This document shows, in pieces, positions 26,224 through 34,555 of a stretch of 64,000 nt of DNA. Made by a program: the position numbers and the translations under genes. Source of the stretch: Bacillus sp. HF117_J1_D (GTDB lineage Bacteria; Bacillota; Bacilli; Bacillales; Bacillaceae_C); the NCBI GenBank assembly GCA_009928435.1, contig JAABNQ010000006.1, positions 32,829 through 96,828 on the forward strand, given 5' to 3'. The notes under the pieces were generated by a model, which was given only the letters and a program-made list of their open reading frames with translations, was not told the origin of the DNA and made no database searches. The first letter of the stretch is position 1. Each line of letters begins with the position of its first letter.

Positions 26224-27312
26224 ATGAAAACTTATAAAATAGCGGTAATTCCGGGTGATGGGATTGGTCCGGAAGTCATCAATGAAGGTGTTAAAGTATT
26301 AAATAAAATAGCCGAGCTTGATTCAAGCTTCGAATTTGATTTCACATACTTCCCGTGGGGATGTGAATTTTACACGAAGCACGGAAAAATGATGGATGAT
26401 GACGGTATTGATCAGCTAAAGGACTTTGATGCCATCTATTTAGGGGCAGTCGGGTTTCCAGGCGTCCCTGATCACATTTCTTTATGGGACTTACTGTTAG
26501 TAATTCGTAAAAGCTTTGATCAATACGTTAATCTTCGTCCCGTTCAATTATTGCATGGAGCTCATTCCGCTTTAGCCAATGTTAAAAGCGATGAAATCGA
26601 TATGTTGTTCATTCGCGAGAATACCGAAGGAGAATACGCTGGGGCTGGTGATTGGCTTTTCAAGGGTCAAGATAACGAAGTTGTATTGCAAAATGCTGTA
26701 TTTTCCCGTAAAGGGACAGAACGCATCATCCGTTATGCTTTCGAAGTTGCTAAAAGGGAAGGAAAGACACTTACCAGTATTTCCAAAGCAAATGCTCTGA
26801 ATTATTCGATGGTTTTCTGGGACGAAGTGTTTGAAGAAGTAAGGTTGGATTATCCAGAAGTAAAAACAGCCTCTTATCTCGTTGATGCGGCGGCGATGCT
26901 GATGATAACTGATCCGAAACGATTTGAAATCATCGTTACTTCCAATTTATTCGGTGATATCTTGACTGATGTTGGAGCAGCTATCGCCGGTGGCATTGGA
27001 CTTGCCGCAGGTGCCAACATCAATCCGGAAAGAAGATATCCATCAATGTTTGAACCGGTCCACGGATCAGCTCCTGATATAGCAGGGAAGGGTTTGAGCA
27101 ATCCGCTGGCAACTATTTGGTCTGCTAGTCAAATGCTAGATTTCTTTGGATATAAAGAGTATGGAAAAGTAATCGTCTCCGGAATTGAAGAGTTGCTCTC
27201 CACAAAAGAGTTTCTCACACCCGATATGGGAGGAACGGCTACTACTTCCGAAGTAGGAGAGAAGATGGTGGAAATTTTGACTTCTCAAATAAAGAGAAAA
27301 GTATTAGGATGA
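26224..27312 (+). CDS. dmlA: D-malate / tartrate dehydrogenase (decarboxylating), YcsA/DmlA-like
   Basis: Member of the isocitrate/isopropylmalate dehydrogenase family, 362 aa: IPGDGIGPEVI at the N-terminus, VGFPGVPDHISLWDLLLVIRK (substrate region typical of the tartrate/D-malate branch), MLFIRENTEGEYAG, VTSNLFGDILTDVGAAIAGGIGLA (metal Asp residues) and EPVHGSAPDIAGKG. It turns D-malate into pyruvate and CO2 with NAD+. The ATG at 26224 follows GAGGGATAGGC, 15 bp after the aldehyde dehydrogenase. Its presence is the strongest hint that the operon handles carnitine: R-carnitine gives a semialdehyde whose oxidation yields D-malate, which this enzyme feeds to central metabolism. Confidence 0.9.
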   Translation: MKTYKIAVIPGDGIGPEVINEGVKVLNKIAELDSSFEFDFTYFPWGCEFYTKHGKMMDDDGIDQLKDFDAIYLGAVGFPGVPDHISLWDLLLVIRKSFDQYVNLRPVQLLHGAHSALANVKSDEIDMLFIRENTEGEYAGAGDWLFKGQDNEVVLQNAVFSRKGTERIIRYAFEVAKREGKTLTSISKANALNYSMVFWDEVFEEVRLDYPEVKTASYLVDAAAMLMITDPKRFEIIVTSNLFGDILTDVGAAIAGGIGLAAGANINPERRYPSMFEPVHGSAPDIAGKGLSNPLATIWSASQMLDFFGYKEYGKVIVSGIEELLSTKEFLTPDMGGTATTSEVGEKMVEILTSQIKRKVLG

Positions 27313-27403
27313 GGAAATATTCAGATCATCAAGAAAAATCTGTTTAAAACGTTCTTTCAATGCGTTGAAAATTTCGTAATAGTCAACCTGAATGGAAGCT
27401 TAA

Positions 27404-27595
27404 TTTAAACTTTATTCAGCCGAAGTCACCCACTTCTATAAGTGGTGAATGCCTATAGGTGTTCCATCCAGTGGGGGTTCAAAACTCGGCTGAATAAAGT
27501 GAAATCCTCTGGCAGATGCCACAGATTTTTAGAGGGAATTTATCGAGCGACGGCCCGAAAAAATCTGGGCGCAAATAGGCCAAGGCGAATTTGAT
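27404..27595 (+). repeat. Structured ~190-bp element, copy D
   Basis: Downstream of dmlA. It has the best outer stem of all copies: TTTATTCAGCCGA pairs with TCGGCTGAATAAA. CCCACTT/AAGTGG follows inside. It ends GGCGAATTTGAT. Confidence 0.87.
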
Positions 27596-27949
27596 TAAGG
27601 GGACGGAGGTATTTCTGCCATCTTTGAAGTGGGTTCGGTATTAATGACCTTTATTGGTGGGCCAATCAAAATGGCTTTTTACCTTGAAGAATAGAGGCCA
27701 TTTTAGAGGAAGTAGACTGAGACGGTCATCGATTTCGCAGTAAGTTTACCGCGATTGGAGGAAATGATCTTGGTTGGCCATTTATCTTAGAGAAAGGCTC
27801 TCATAAATGAGTGGATCTGATCAAAATCGTTTCGAGGAAAAGTGCCCCTTTTTACAGGAAGCGGTAAGAATGATCCCAGCCAATTTAATTAAGCTTTCTG
27901 GGTAGCTTTATAAAAAACTTACCTATACTCTTTATAACTAAAGATTTGT
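27596..27949. other. Gene-free stretch with a possible transporter remnant
   Basis: Between repeat copies D and E there is no intact gene. After an AAGGGGACGGAGG motif, a short open stretch reads GISAIFEVGSVLMTFIGG and then PIKMAFYLEE before a stop; it looks like a hydrophobic membrane-protein piece of 25-30 codons. It could be the relic of another carrier gene, but it is too short to assign. Confidence 0.35.
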
Positions 27950-27964
27950 TCGTAAACGCTTACA
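27950..27964. promoter_or_regulatory. Candidate cre (CcpA) site upstream of the BCCT gene
   Basis: TCGTAAACGCTTACA matches the cre consensus WTGNAANCGNWNNCW except at one position. It lies 20 bp before repeat copy E and about 250 bp before the BCCT start. This suggests that carnitine uptake is under carbon catabolite control. Confidence 0.5.
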
Positions 27965-27983
27965 AATATTGTTGTAAGCTTCG

Positions 27984-28175
27984 TTTAACTTCATTCAGCA
28001 GAAGTCTCCCACTTTTGTAAGTGGTGAGATGAATGCAGCTGATTCCATTCAGTGAAGAGGTGAACTCCGGCTGAATAAAGTGAAAGCTTCTGGTAGATGC
28101 TACAGATTTTTAGAGGAAATGTATCGAGAGGGGATTGATAAAGTCTGGGCGCAAATAGGCCAAGGTGCATTTGAT
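27984..28175 (+). repeat. Structured ~190-bp element, copy E
   Basis: Ends 36 bp before the BCCT gene start, again in the 5' untranslated region. The CCCACTT/AAGTGG and outer CATTCAGC/GGCTGAAT pairings are kept; the terminal hairpin has changed to TATCGAG...ATTGATA. Confidence 0.86.
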
Positions 28176-28211
28176 TAAGAGGGAATATATAAAAACAATA
28201 GGAGTGTTAAT

Positions 28212-29765
28212 ATGAAGGGAAAGAAAGCAGTCTTTTATATCTCATTAGCTTTCAGTCTATTTTTGATTAGTCTTGGTGTATTTATTCCAAAGCAGGTGGA
28301 GAGATTTTCCACTTCATCGTTATCGTTTATTTATAATAACTTGGGTTGGTTTATCTTAGGAAGTGTATTTGTATTTTTTGCTTTCTGTATGTACGTAGGG
28401 CTTTCAAAGTTTGGTCATATTAGATTAGGAGAAGACTCTGATCGCCCGGAATATAAAACAGCAACTTGGGTTGGAATGTTATTCAGTGCTTCAATTGGAA
28501 TCAGCTTAGTGTTTTGGGGAGTAGCTGAACCCGTATCCTATTATATTCACCCTCCATTTGGACATGGTTCCTCAGAGGAATCGGCTAAGCTTGCCATGCA
28601 GTTTGTTTACTTACACTGGGGCGTATCCGCATGGGCCTGTTACGCATTGGTAGGAGTATCTCTAGCCTTTTTCCAATATAGAAAAAAGCTTCCTGCTTCA
28701 TTAAGTTCAGTTTTTTACCCTTTGGTTGGGGACAAAATTTGTGGGAAGTTCGGTAAAACGATTGATATTATTGTTATTCTTTCTATTGTAATAGGAATTG
28801 CAACTTCCCTGGGTTTCGGAACATTGCAAGTAAACAGTGGAGTCAATGTTCTTTGGGGATTACCTGTCAATTTTAGCGTGCAAATATTCATTGTTCTGGC
28901 TGTTACATTGATCTACGTAGGTTCAACGGTATCAGGTCTTCAAGGCGCAATGAAGCATCTATCGAATTTAAACATGTTATTGGCGTTTGCTTTACTTGGA
29001 TTAATCTTATTCCTTGGGCCGACTCAAAGTGTTTTTAAAATATTTTTCCAAGGAATTGGCGATTATGCACAAAATTTCATTGGCATGTCTTTCCGAACAG
29101 AACCTTATAATGATGGCTCTTGGATTGCGAGTTGGACATTATTTTACTTCGGCTGGTGGATTGCATGGGCACCACTAGTGGGCAGCTTTGTTGCCAGAAT
29201 TTCAAAAGGGCGGACGATTAAGGAATTCATGATGGGAGCAGTATTCATTCCGGTAGTTGGTTCATTCTTCTGGTTTGCGACTATGGGAGGATCTGCTATT
29301 CACCTTATCCAAATTGATGGAGCGACTGAACTTGCAAACGCGGTGTCTTCAGACGTCACGTCTGCTTTATTTAAATTCTTCGAGTATTTCCCGATGAGTA
29401 CTTTTCTAAGTATCCTCGCAATGGTGCTTGTACTAATTTTCTTCATTACATCAGCGAATTCGGCAGTCTTCGTTTTAGGAATGATTAGTGAAAATGGAAA
29501 TCCTAATCCAAAAACTAGGACAAAGATTGTTTGGGGAGCTGTCATTGCAGGCATTTCAATTGTTCTTATCGTGACAGGAGGATTGCAAGGGTTGCAATCT
29601 GCACTCGTCGCAGCAGCTGTCCCGTTATCCGTTATGATGTTAGTTATGTGTTATTCAACCTATAAAGGATTGAATAACGAGCTGATTTTGATGGGAAATA
29701 GCGAAAAAGAAGGAAAGGAACTTGTAATAGATTTAGAAGAGCAACAGGCAAGGAAAAAAGCGTAA
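28212..29765 (+). CDS. BCCT family carrier, probable carnitine uptake
   Basis: A 517-aa membrane protein with 12 expected segments and the BCCT hallmark FYFGWWIAWAPLVGSFVARISKGRTIKEF. The glycine-rich substrate segment in helix 3 reads SASIGISLVFWGVAEP; in glycine-betaine carriers, and in the other BCCT gene of this window, it reads [12 protein letters not shown]. The difference supports a substrate other than betaine, consistent with carnitine. The ATG at 28212 follows TAGGAGTG. It is last in the run of carnitine genes, with a possible promoter of its own next to the cre-like site, so it may be transcribed separately. Confidence 0.87.
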   Translation: MKGKKAVFYISLAFSLFLISLGVFIPKQVERFSTSSLSFIYNNLGWFILGSVFVFFAFCMYVGLSKFGHIRLGEDSDRPEYKTATWVGMLFSASIGISLVFWGVAEPVSYYIHPPFGHGSSEESAKLAMQFVYLHWGVSAWACYALVGVSLAFFQYRKKLPASLSSVFYPLVGDKICGKFGKTIDIIVILSIVIGIATSLGFGTLQVNSGVNVLWGLPVNFSVQIFIVLAVTLIYVGSTVSGLQGAMKHLSNLNMLLAFALLGLILFLGPTQSVFKIFFQGIGDYAQNFIGMSFRTEPYNDGSWIASWTLFYFGWWIAWAPLVGSFVARISKGRTIKEFMMGAVFIPVVGSFFWFATMGGSAIHLIQIDGATELANAVSSDVTSALFKFFEYFPMSTFLSILAMVLVLIFFITSANSAVFVLGMISENGNPNPKTRTKIVWGAVIAGISIVLIVTGGLQGLQSALVAAAVPLSVMMLVMCYSTYKGLNNELILMGNSEKEGKELVIDLEEQQARKKA

Positions 29766-29787
29766 GGTCAACATAGAAATAAATTAG

Positions 29788-29829
29788 TAAAAGGTCTGAT
29801 CGTGGTTACATAGTTCAGGCCTTTTATTT
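29788..29829 (+). terminator. Terminator after the BCCT gene
   Basis: AAAAGGTCTGA pairs with TCAGGCCTTTT, followed by ATTTAT. It closes the carnitine region. Confidence 0.8.
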
Positions 29830-30134
29830 ATGTGTGTCTCCATTCATGGGTTACTTAAAAGAAAAAAGTAGCCTAATGGTATTTGATCGACATATGGAAA
29901 TCGGCAATTCTAGTGTTGTGGTTACAGTGTGAAGAAATAAGAAATTCTCTTAATAACAATTGCACATGCTTAGATTCAGTTCCGTAATTAAAGATTTTCG
30001 CTCACACTATAATAGGATATGAAGATACTGTCCAAAGTCTAGAGGTTACTGTCCATGATCCGAAAATCATATCCGAAAACCTAATGCATCTTTTTCCAAT
30101 GCCTCTATAAAGTCGTGATCAGATATGAATACAA
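29830..30134. other. Intergenic region with two decayed 20-bp repeat units
   Basis: No gene is supported. At about 30020-30060 the sequence contains ATACTGTCCAAAGTCTAGAG followed by GTTACTGTCCATGATCC, matching the core ACTGTCC of the array at 50711-51288 at the same 20-bp spacing. It may be a vestigial array. Confidence 0.4.
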
Positions 30135-30186
30135 ACACAGAAAAAGACTGTACAGGTCATCGGTTTTACTGAATCACTGCACAGCC
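30135..30186 (-). terminator. Terminator of uppP
   Basis: On the minus strand GGCTGTGCAG pairs imperfectly with CTGTACAGTC, followed by TTTTTC, just past the uppP stop. Confidence 0.75.
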
Positions 30187-30201
30187 TTATTCTCTTCGGC
30201 G

Positions 30202-31056
30202 CTATTTAATGTTGATATAAATCACTAAAATAACCGCGGCCAACACAACTCTATAAATGGCAAAAGGCATCAATTTAATCTTGCTGATTAGAGCTAAGAA
30301 AAAGCGAATGGACAGCCAGGCAAAAACAAAGGCGCTGATAAATCCGACCACAAAGAATGGAATGACATCTACAGTCAGAAGGTCCATTTTTTTATATAAA
30401 GAGACAGCACTTGCTCCGAACATGATCGGGATTGCCATGATAAAAGTAAAGTCCGCAGCAGCCCGATATTTCAACCCAAGCAAGACCCCGCCTGAAATGG
30501 TAGACCCAGATCTGGAGAAGCCCGGCCATAATGCGATACATTGGAATAGGCCAATCAAAAAAGCCTGCTTAATGGAGATGTCATCAAGGCTGGTTTTTTC
30601 CTTCGCTGTTGAACTGGATCTTGCTTTCCAATCGGCTGCCGCCATTAAAATGGCTCCTCCTACAAGTCCGACTAATACCGTTTCTACAGAAAATAGATAT
30701 GTATCAATAAAATCCTCTAATGCAAATCCCAGTATGATGGCTGGAATCAACCCGATGATGATGTGTGTTAATCGAAGACGAGAATGGCCTTTTTCAGGTG
30801 CAGGAGAATTCGCCGTACGAATTCCGAACAAGCTCAAAATCCGCTCCCAAAAAACGATGGCTGCTGCTAGAACGGATCCCAATTGGATCACCACTTTAAA
30901 CGTATTGGCGATTTCCTGGGATTTTAGTAACTCTGCTGATTTTAATAAAATATCATCCACGATGATCATATGGCCTGTCGATGAGACAGGAGCGAATTCG
31001 GTCATCCCCTCAACAAAGCCTAATATTAATGCGACAATGAATTCCCAAATGCTCAT
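30202..31056 (-). CDS. uppP: Undecaprenyl-diphosphatase (BacA type)
   Basis: Membrane phosphatase that recycles undecaprenyl diphosphate for cell-wall synthesis and gives intrinsic bacitracin tolerance. It has 284 aa and about eight membrane segments. Both active-site blocks are clear: EGMTEFAPVSSTGHMI near the N-terminus and PGFSRSGSTISGG at about residue 175. ATG 31056 is preceded by AAAGAGAGGAA. Single-gene unit with its own terminator. Confidence 0.96.
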   Translation of the reverse strand: MSIWEFIVALILGFVEGMTEFAPVSSTGHMIIVDDILLKSAELLKSQEIANTFKVVIQLGSVLAAAIVFWERILSLFGIRTANSPAPEKGHSRLRLTHIIIGLIPAIILGFALEDFIDTYLFSVETVLVGLVGGAILMAAADWKARSSSTAKEKTSLDDISIKQAFLIGLFQCIALWPGFSRSGSTISGGVLLGLKYRAAADFTFIMAIPIMFGASAVSLYKKMDLLTVDVIPFFVVGFISAFVFAWLSIRFFLALISKIKLMPFAIYRVVLAAVILVIYINIK

Positions 31057-31463
31057 TTCTATTATTTCCTCTCTTTCAAATCAATGGGTTTATTTTACAT
31101 GTAAAAGGCGAGAAAGAAAACAGGAGATTTCTGAATGTCGCCTTTAAGACTTGTCCACTCTTATTAATATACGTGTTATTTTTCACACTTACTACACTCT
31201 CGTAGAAAAACTTTAACGAACTTTTACATTCTTGGATCAAGAGTGTCAGCTTGGTTCATTTCGTCAGCTATCAAAAGTGGCGATTACCCAAGAAGCCCTC
31301 ACTCCAACCAAAAAAAGGATGATAAGAGGTCGGTAGGTAGTTCACTATATGAACTTGAGAAAACGTATAGTATAATATTTGATAAAAGGTGTGTTCGGCT
31401 GTTAGGTCGACAGGCAATCTTAATTCTTGGGAGGTGTGCGCCTTTCTTTGAAAGGCGAACTAT
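31057..31463. other. Intergenic region ahead of the CNNM gene; hairpin at the ribosome site
   Basis: No gene. A hairpin CGCCTTTC-TTT-GAAAGGCG (about 31439-31457) contains the only ribosome-site-like sequence (GAAAGG) for the TTG start at 31464. Upstream are AGTTCACTATATGAACT (an inverted repeat near 31341) and TATAAT near 31372. I do not recognise a known riboswitch class. Confidence 0.5.
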
Positions 31464-32795
31464 TTGGACGTTGCCAGTTTACTCTTAATCGCACTATTAA
31501 TTGCAATGACCGCTTTTTTCGTAGCAGCAGAATTTGCTATTGTAAAAATTAGAAGTAGCCGTGTGGATCAGCTAATAGAAGAAGGAAAGCCGGCGGCTAA
31601 GTCAGTAAAACATGTGATCACACATATGGATGAATATTTATCAGCATGCCAACTTGGGATTACGCTTACAGCCCTTGGCATCGGCTGGTTGGGTGAACCA
31701 GCAGTTAAATCATTGTTCGACCCATTATTTGAAAAGTTGGAGCTCGGACCGTCTGTCACTCAAATGTTGTCCATCACAATTGCTTTTTTGATCATCACTT
31801 TTTTTCACGTAGTCGTTGGTGAACTAGCTCCAAAAACAGTGGCTATTCAAAAAGCAGAGGAAATCTCCTTGATGGCTGCGAAGCCGTTGATTTGGTTTTA
31901 CCGAATCGCGTTTCCTTTCATCTGGATACTCAACGGTTCTGCTCGCTTACTGGCGAAAGTATTCGGTCTTCATTCGGTATCGGAGCATGAAGTCTCCCAT
32001 TCCGAAGAAGAGCTTAGAATCATACTGTCTGAAAGTTTTAAAAGCGGTGAGATCAATCAATCTGAGCTGACATACGTAACAAATATTTTTAAGTTCGATA
32101 ACCGAGTAGCCAAAGAAATAATGGTACCGCGGACAGAAATGATCTCTTTTTCAACAGAAGAAGAAATTGAAGATTGGGTAAACGTCATCCAGGATGTAAA
32201 ATTCACACGTTATCCGATATATGAGGGTGATAAGGACAATATTATCGGACTGATTAATATTAAGGATATTTTGCTGGAGCAAATTAAAAATAGGGATTCG
32301 GACAGCGAATTGGAAATATCGGCATTTATCAAGCCTGTGATTCATGTGATTGAGACGATCCCAATTCGGGATTTGCTGCTTAAAATGCAGAAGGAACATA
32401 CACATATGGCGATCCTGCTTGATGAGTACGGTGGAACTTCGGGTCTTGTTACGGTCGAGGATATAGTAGAAGAAATTGTCGGGGAGATCCGGGACGAATT
32501 TGATACAGATGAGGTGGAAGATATCACAAAAGTAGGGGAAAACCACTTCATTTTCAGCGGAAAAGTCCTGATTCCGGATGTCAATGACCTTCTCGGGACC
32601 CATCTGTCAGATGAAGACGTTGACACACTTGGCGGATGGATCTTATCTAAGAAATTTGATGTAGTAGAAGGGGAAACTCTTCATTCCGATGACTTTGCAT
32701 TTAAAGTCACAGAGCTGGACGGGCACCAAATCCACTTTATCGAAGTCTTCAAAGAGGAGAAAGCGGAAGAGGAAGAAGAAGTGAATAAACAATGA
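31464..32795 (+). CDS. CNNM/CorC-type membrane protein with CBS pair (hemolysin family)
   Basis: A 443-aa protein: DUF21/CNNM membrane domain (about residues 1-190, four hydrophobic segments, with AEFAIVKIRSSRVDQLIEEG and HVVVGELAPKTVAIQ), two CBS domains (about 205-330, with MVPRTEMISF and the typical HTHMAILLDEYGGTSGLVTVEDIVEEIVGEI), and a C-terminal CorC/HlyC domain. Members take part in Mg2+ and Na+ homeostasis; the haemolysin name is historical. The TTG at 31464 is the only start after an in-frame stop at 31449 that keeps the full first helix. The ribosome site is inside a hairpin, which suggests translational control. Confidence 0.92.
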   Translation: MDVASLLLIALLIAMTAFFVAAEFAIVKIRSSRVDQLIEEGKPAAKSVKHVITHMDEYLSACQLGITLTALGIGWLGEPAVKSLFDPLFEKLELGPSVTQMLSITIAFLIITFFHVVVGELAPKTVAIQKAEEISLMAAKPLIWFYRIAFPFIWILNGSARLLAKVFGLHSVSEHEVSHSEEELRIILSESFKSGEINQSELTYVTNIFKFDNRVAKEIMVPRTEMISFSTEEEIEDWVNVIQDVKFTRYPIYEGDKDNIIGLINIKDILLEQIKNRDSDSELEISAFIKPVIHVIETIPIRDLLLKMQKEHTHMAILLDEYGGTSGLVTVEDIVEEIVGEIRDEFDTDEVEDITKVGENHFIFSGKVLIPDVNDLLGTHLSDEDVDTLGGWILSKKFDVVEGETLHSDDFAFKVTELDGHQIHFIEVFKEEKAEEEEEVNKQ

Positions 32796-32820
32796 AAAAG
32801 CGCTGAGGCGCTTTTTTTAA
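32794..32820 (+). terminator. Terminator after the CNNM gene
   Basis: AAAAAGCGC-TGA-GGCGCTTTTTTT, a compact perfect stem with a T run. Confidence 0.92.
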
Positions 32821-32847
32821 TGTCTTTTTGAGGGGACGCCTTTTTGA

Positions 32848-33554
32848 GGGGTCTGACCCCCGACGCGTTAATGCGTCACAGTGTGAAATAGAATAGAAAA
32901 TAAAGCAGGAATAAGTTGAAAGGTGTCGAATTGTCTTAAATAGCAATCAAAAATTAAAGTAATAAGGGGTGCTGCCTATGGCGAGAAAAATAAGGGTTTG
33001 GTTTCCTGGCGCTATCTACCATATAACCAAACGTGGAAATCGACGTTCTTCCATTTTTTATGACGATTCGGATCGGCTAACCTATTTAAGAATGTTTAAA
33101 GAAGTCCGCTCCGAGTTTCCTTGTATACTCCATTCTTATTGCCTCATGTTTAACCACATTCATCTCCAGTTGGAAACAATAGATCACCACCCAAAATATA
33201 TCATGCAAAGACTCAATTCTCGTTACGCTATTTACTTTAACCAAAGACACTCACTGGACGGCCATTTATTTCAAGGTCGTTATGGATCAAAGCTGATTCT
33301 CTCAGAAGATTATTTCCTCAAAGTAAGCAAGTATATTCACTTAAATCCTGTTGAAGCCAACATTGTCTCTTCCCCCGAAAAATATAAATGGAGCAGTTGC
33401 TCAGCCTATTTTGCCCCTCAGGATAACCCATACATCGATAAAACTCGCACGCTATCGTACTTCCCTGACCCTCCTGAAAAACACTATCAACGCTTTATTG
33501 AGCGGGAACAAGAGGAGGGACTTTAACGCGTTAAAGCAGTGGGGGCCAGACCCC
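32848..33554 (+). mobile_element. REP-flanked transposase unit (palindrome split by the gene)
   Basis: The left part, GGGGTCTGACCCC then CGACGCGTTAATGCGT (32848-32876), and the right part, AACGCGTTAAAGCAG then GGGGGCCAGACCCC (33524-33554), together make one REP palindrome of the kind found alone at five other sites. The transposase gene sits at its centre. This is the arrangement expected for a source element with its non-autonomous offspring. Confidence 0.82.
32978..33526 (+). CDS. REP-associated tyrosine transposase (IS200-like, RAYT)
   Basis: Y1 transposase of 182 aa. ATG 32978 follows AAGGGGTG. Features: N-terminal ARKIRVWFPGAIYHITKRGNRRSSIFYDDSDR, the metal-binding HUH pair in MFNHIHLQLE (about residue 64) and the candidate catalytic Tyr in SKYIHLNPVEANIV. 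It is a single-domain, single-strand DNA nuclease/transposase that in this family works on palindromes next to the gene. Its stop codon lies in the right half of the flanking palindrome. It is likely to have moved the REP palindromes of this genome. I see no frameshift, so it may be active. Confidence 0.92.
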   Translation: MARKIRVWFPGAIYHITKRGNRRSSIFYDDSDRLTYLRMFKEVRSEFPCILHSYCLMFNHIHLQLETIDHHPKYIMQRLNSRYAIYFNQRHSLDGHLFQGRYGSKLILSEDYFLKVSKYIHLNPVEANIVSSPEKYKWSSCSAYFAPQDNPYIDKTRTLSYFPDPPEKHYQRFIEREQEEGL

Positions 33555-33588
33555 CCACTTAAGACCCCGACCATGGGGCGCCCACCAC

Positions 33589-33617
33589 TTGACTTCATAT
33601 ATGATTTTACATATGAT
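33589..33617 (+). promoter_or_regulatory. Promoter and operator of the GntR regulator gene (leaderless)
   Basis: TTGACT (33589-33594), 17-bp spacer, TATGAT (33612-33617). The spacer starts with TCATATATGA, a palindrome also present in the promoter of the downstream hpa operon. The start point should be near 33624, which is the first base of the gene's ATG. Confidence 0.75.
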
Positions 33618-33623
33618 GTATGT

Positions 33624-34298
33624 ATGATGAAGAAAGAGAATAAACAACAAAGAGCTTATCGAATTATTAAGTCAAGGATTGTAGAGAAGATTTTTGGACC
33701 CGGACAAAGGATTGTGATTGATCAGCTGGCAAGGGAATTACAGACGAGTTCTATCCCGATCAGGGAAGCGATCCGCCAGTTGGAGGCGGAAGGACTGATT
33801 GAGTATAAGCACAATATTGGACCTGTTGTTTCCTCTATCAATGAGTCCGAATATTACGAGAGCCTGCAGGTTCTTGCTGTGCTTGAGGGCTATGTAGTGG
33901 CATCCTGCGCACAAAACTTCCCAGCAGCCAAGATCATGAAGCTGAAAGAAAAAAATAAACAGATGAAGGAGGCTTTAGAGAATTTTGATATTATTGCGTT
34001 TGCCAATTTGAATACTGAGTTTCACCATCTGATTAATGAAGAAAGCACGAATAAAGTCTTGGTTGAAAGTATTCAAACACTATGGAAACGTCTGGACTCC
34101 ATCAGAGGGATCGGATCAACGCTCTATTCTGTTAGGGTAAAAGAATCAATCAAGGAGCATGAAGAAATTATTTCATTGCTTGAAAAGAAGGCAGACCCGC
34201 AAAAGATTGAAGAATTGGTTCGCATGCATAAATTCCGCACAGCGGAGGATTTTGAAAGACGTCGTTCGATCAGAATGGAAAATACATCAGAGAGTTAA
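33624..34298 (+). CDS. GntR/FCD-family regulator of the hpa operon
   Basis: A 224-aa regulator (starting MMKKENKQQRAYRIIKSRI). The N-terminal winged helix is clear (DQLARELQTSSIPIREAIRQLEAEGLIEY); the rest is an all-helical FCD effector domain. The start at 33624 has no ribosome site and coincides with the expected transcription start, so the mRNA is probably leaderless; ATG 33627 is the alternative. The much longer frame from 33351 overlaps the transposase and is not real. The operator-like palindrome it shares with the hpa promoter argues for autoregulation and for repression of hpa in the absence of an aromatic inducer. Confidence 0.88.
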   Translation: MMKKENKQQRAYRIIKSRIVEKIFGPGQRIVIDQLARELQTSSIPIREAIRQLEAEGLIEYKHNIGPVVSSINESEYYESLQVLAVLEGYVVASCAQNFPAAKIMKLKEKNKQMKEALENFDIIAFANLNTEFHHLINEESTNKVLVESIQTLWKRLDSIRGIGSTLYSVRVKESIKEHEEIISLLEKKADPQKIEELVRMHKFRTAEDFERRRSIRMENTSES

Positions 34299-34336
34299 GA
34301 AACAGAACGCTAAAAAGCTGTTTCTTGCTTTTTTTT
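34298..34336 (+). terminator. Terminator of the GntR gene
   Basis: AGAAACAG pairs with CTGTTTCT, followed by TGCTTTTTTTT. Confidence 0.85.
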
Positions 34337-34340
34337 CAAA

Positions 34341-34355
34341 ATGAAAGCGGTTACT
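34341..34355. promoter_or_regulatory. Candidate cre (CcpA) site upstream of hpa
   Basis: ATGAAAGCGGTTACT matches every fixed position of the cre consensus WTGNAANCGNWNNCW. It lies about 200 bp from the hpa promoter, with repeat copy F in between. Confidence 0.55.
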
Positions 34356-34357
34356 AA

Positions 34358-34543
34358 ATTTAACTTCATTCAGTAGAAGTCTCCAGCTTCTGTAAGTGGT
34401 GAGATGGTATTTCATTCATTGGAGGTTCAAACCCGGCAGAGTAAAGTTAAAGCCTCTAGCGGATGGCAGCAGTTTTCAGAGGATATGTATCGAGTTTAAG
34501 CTCGATCAAATCGGGGCGCAAATATGCCAAGGAGAATTTAATT
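34358..34543 (+). repeat. Structured ~190-bp element, copy F
   Basis: Lies between the cre-like site and the hpa promoter. The terminal hairpin reads TCGAG-tttaag-CTCGA, a compensated variant. It ends AATTTAATT, 12 bp before the -35 box. Confidence 0.84.
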
Positions 34544-34555
34544 CCAAAATAATAT

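Noticed and set aside
31380-31463. Mg (M-box) or Mn (yybP-ykoY) riboswitch before the CNNM gene
   Set aside because: The core conserved sequences of these classes are not present; only a simple hairpin is visible.
33351-33623. N-terminal extension of the GntR gene
   Set aside because: It overlaps the transposase gene and the REP half, and the promoter of the GntR gene lies inside it.
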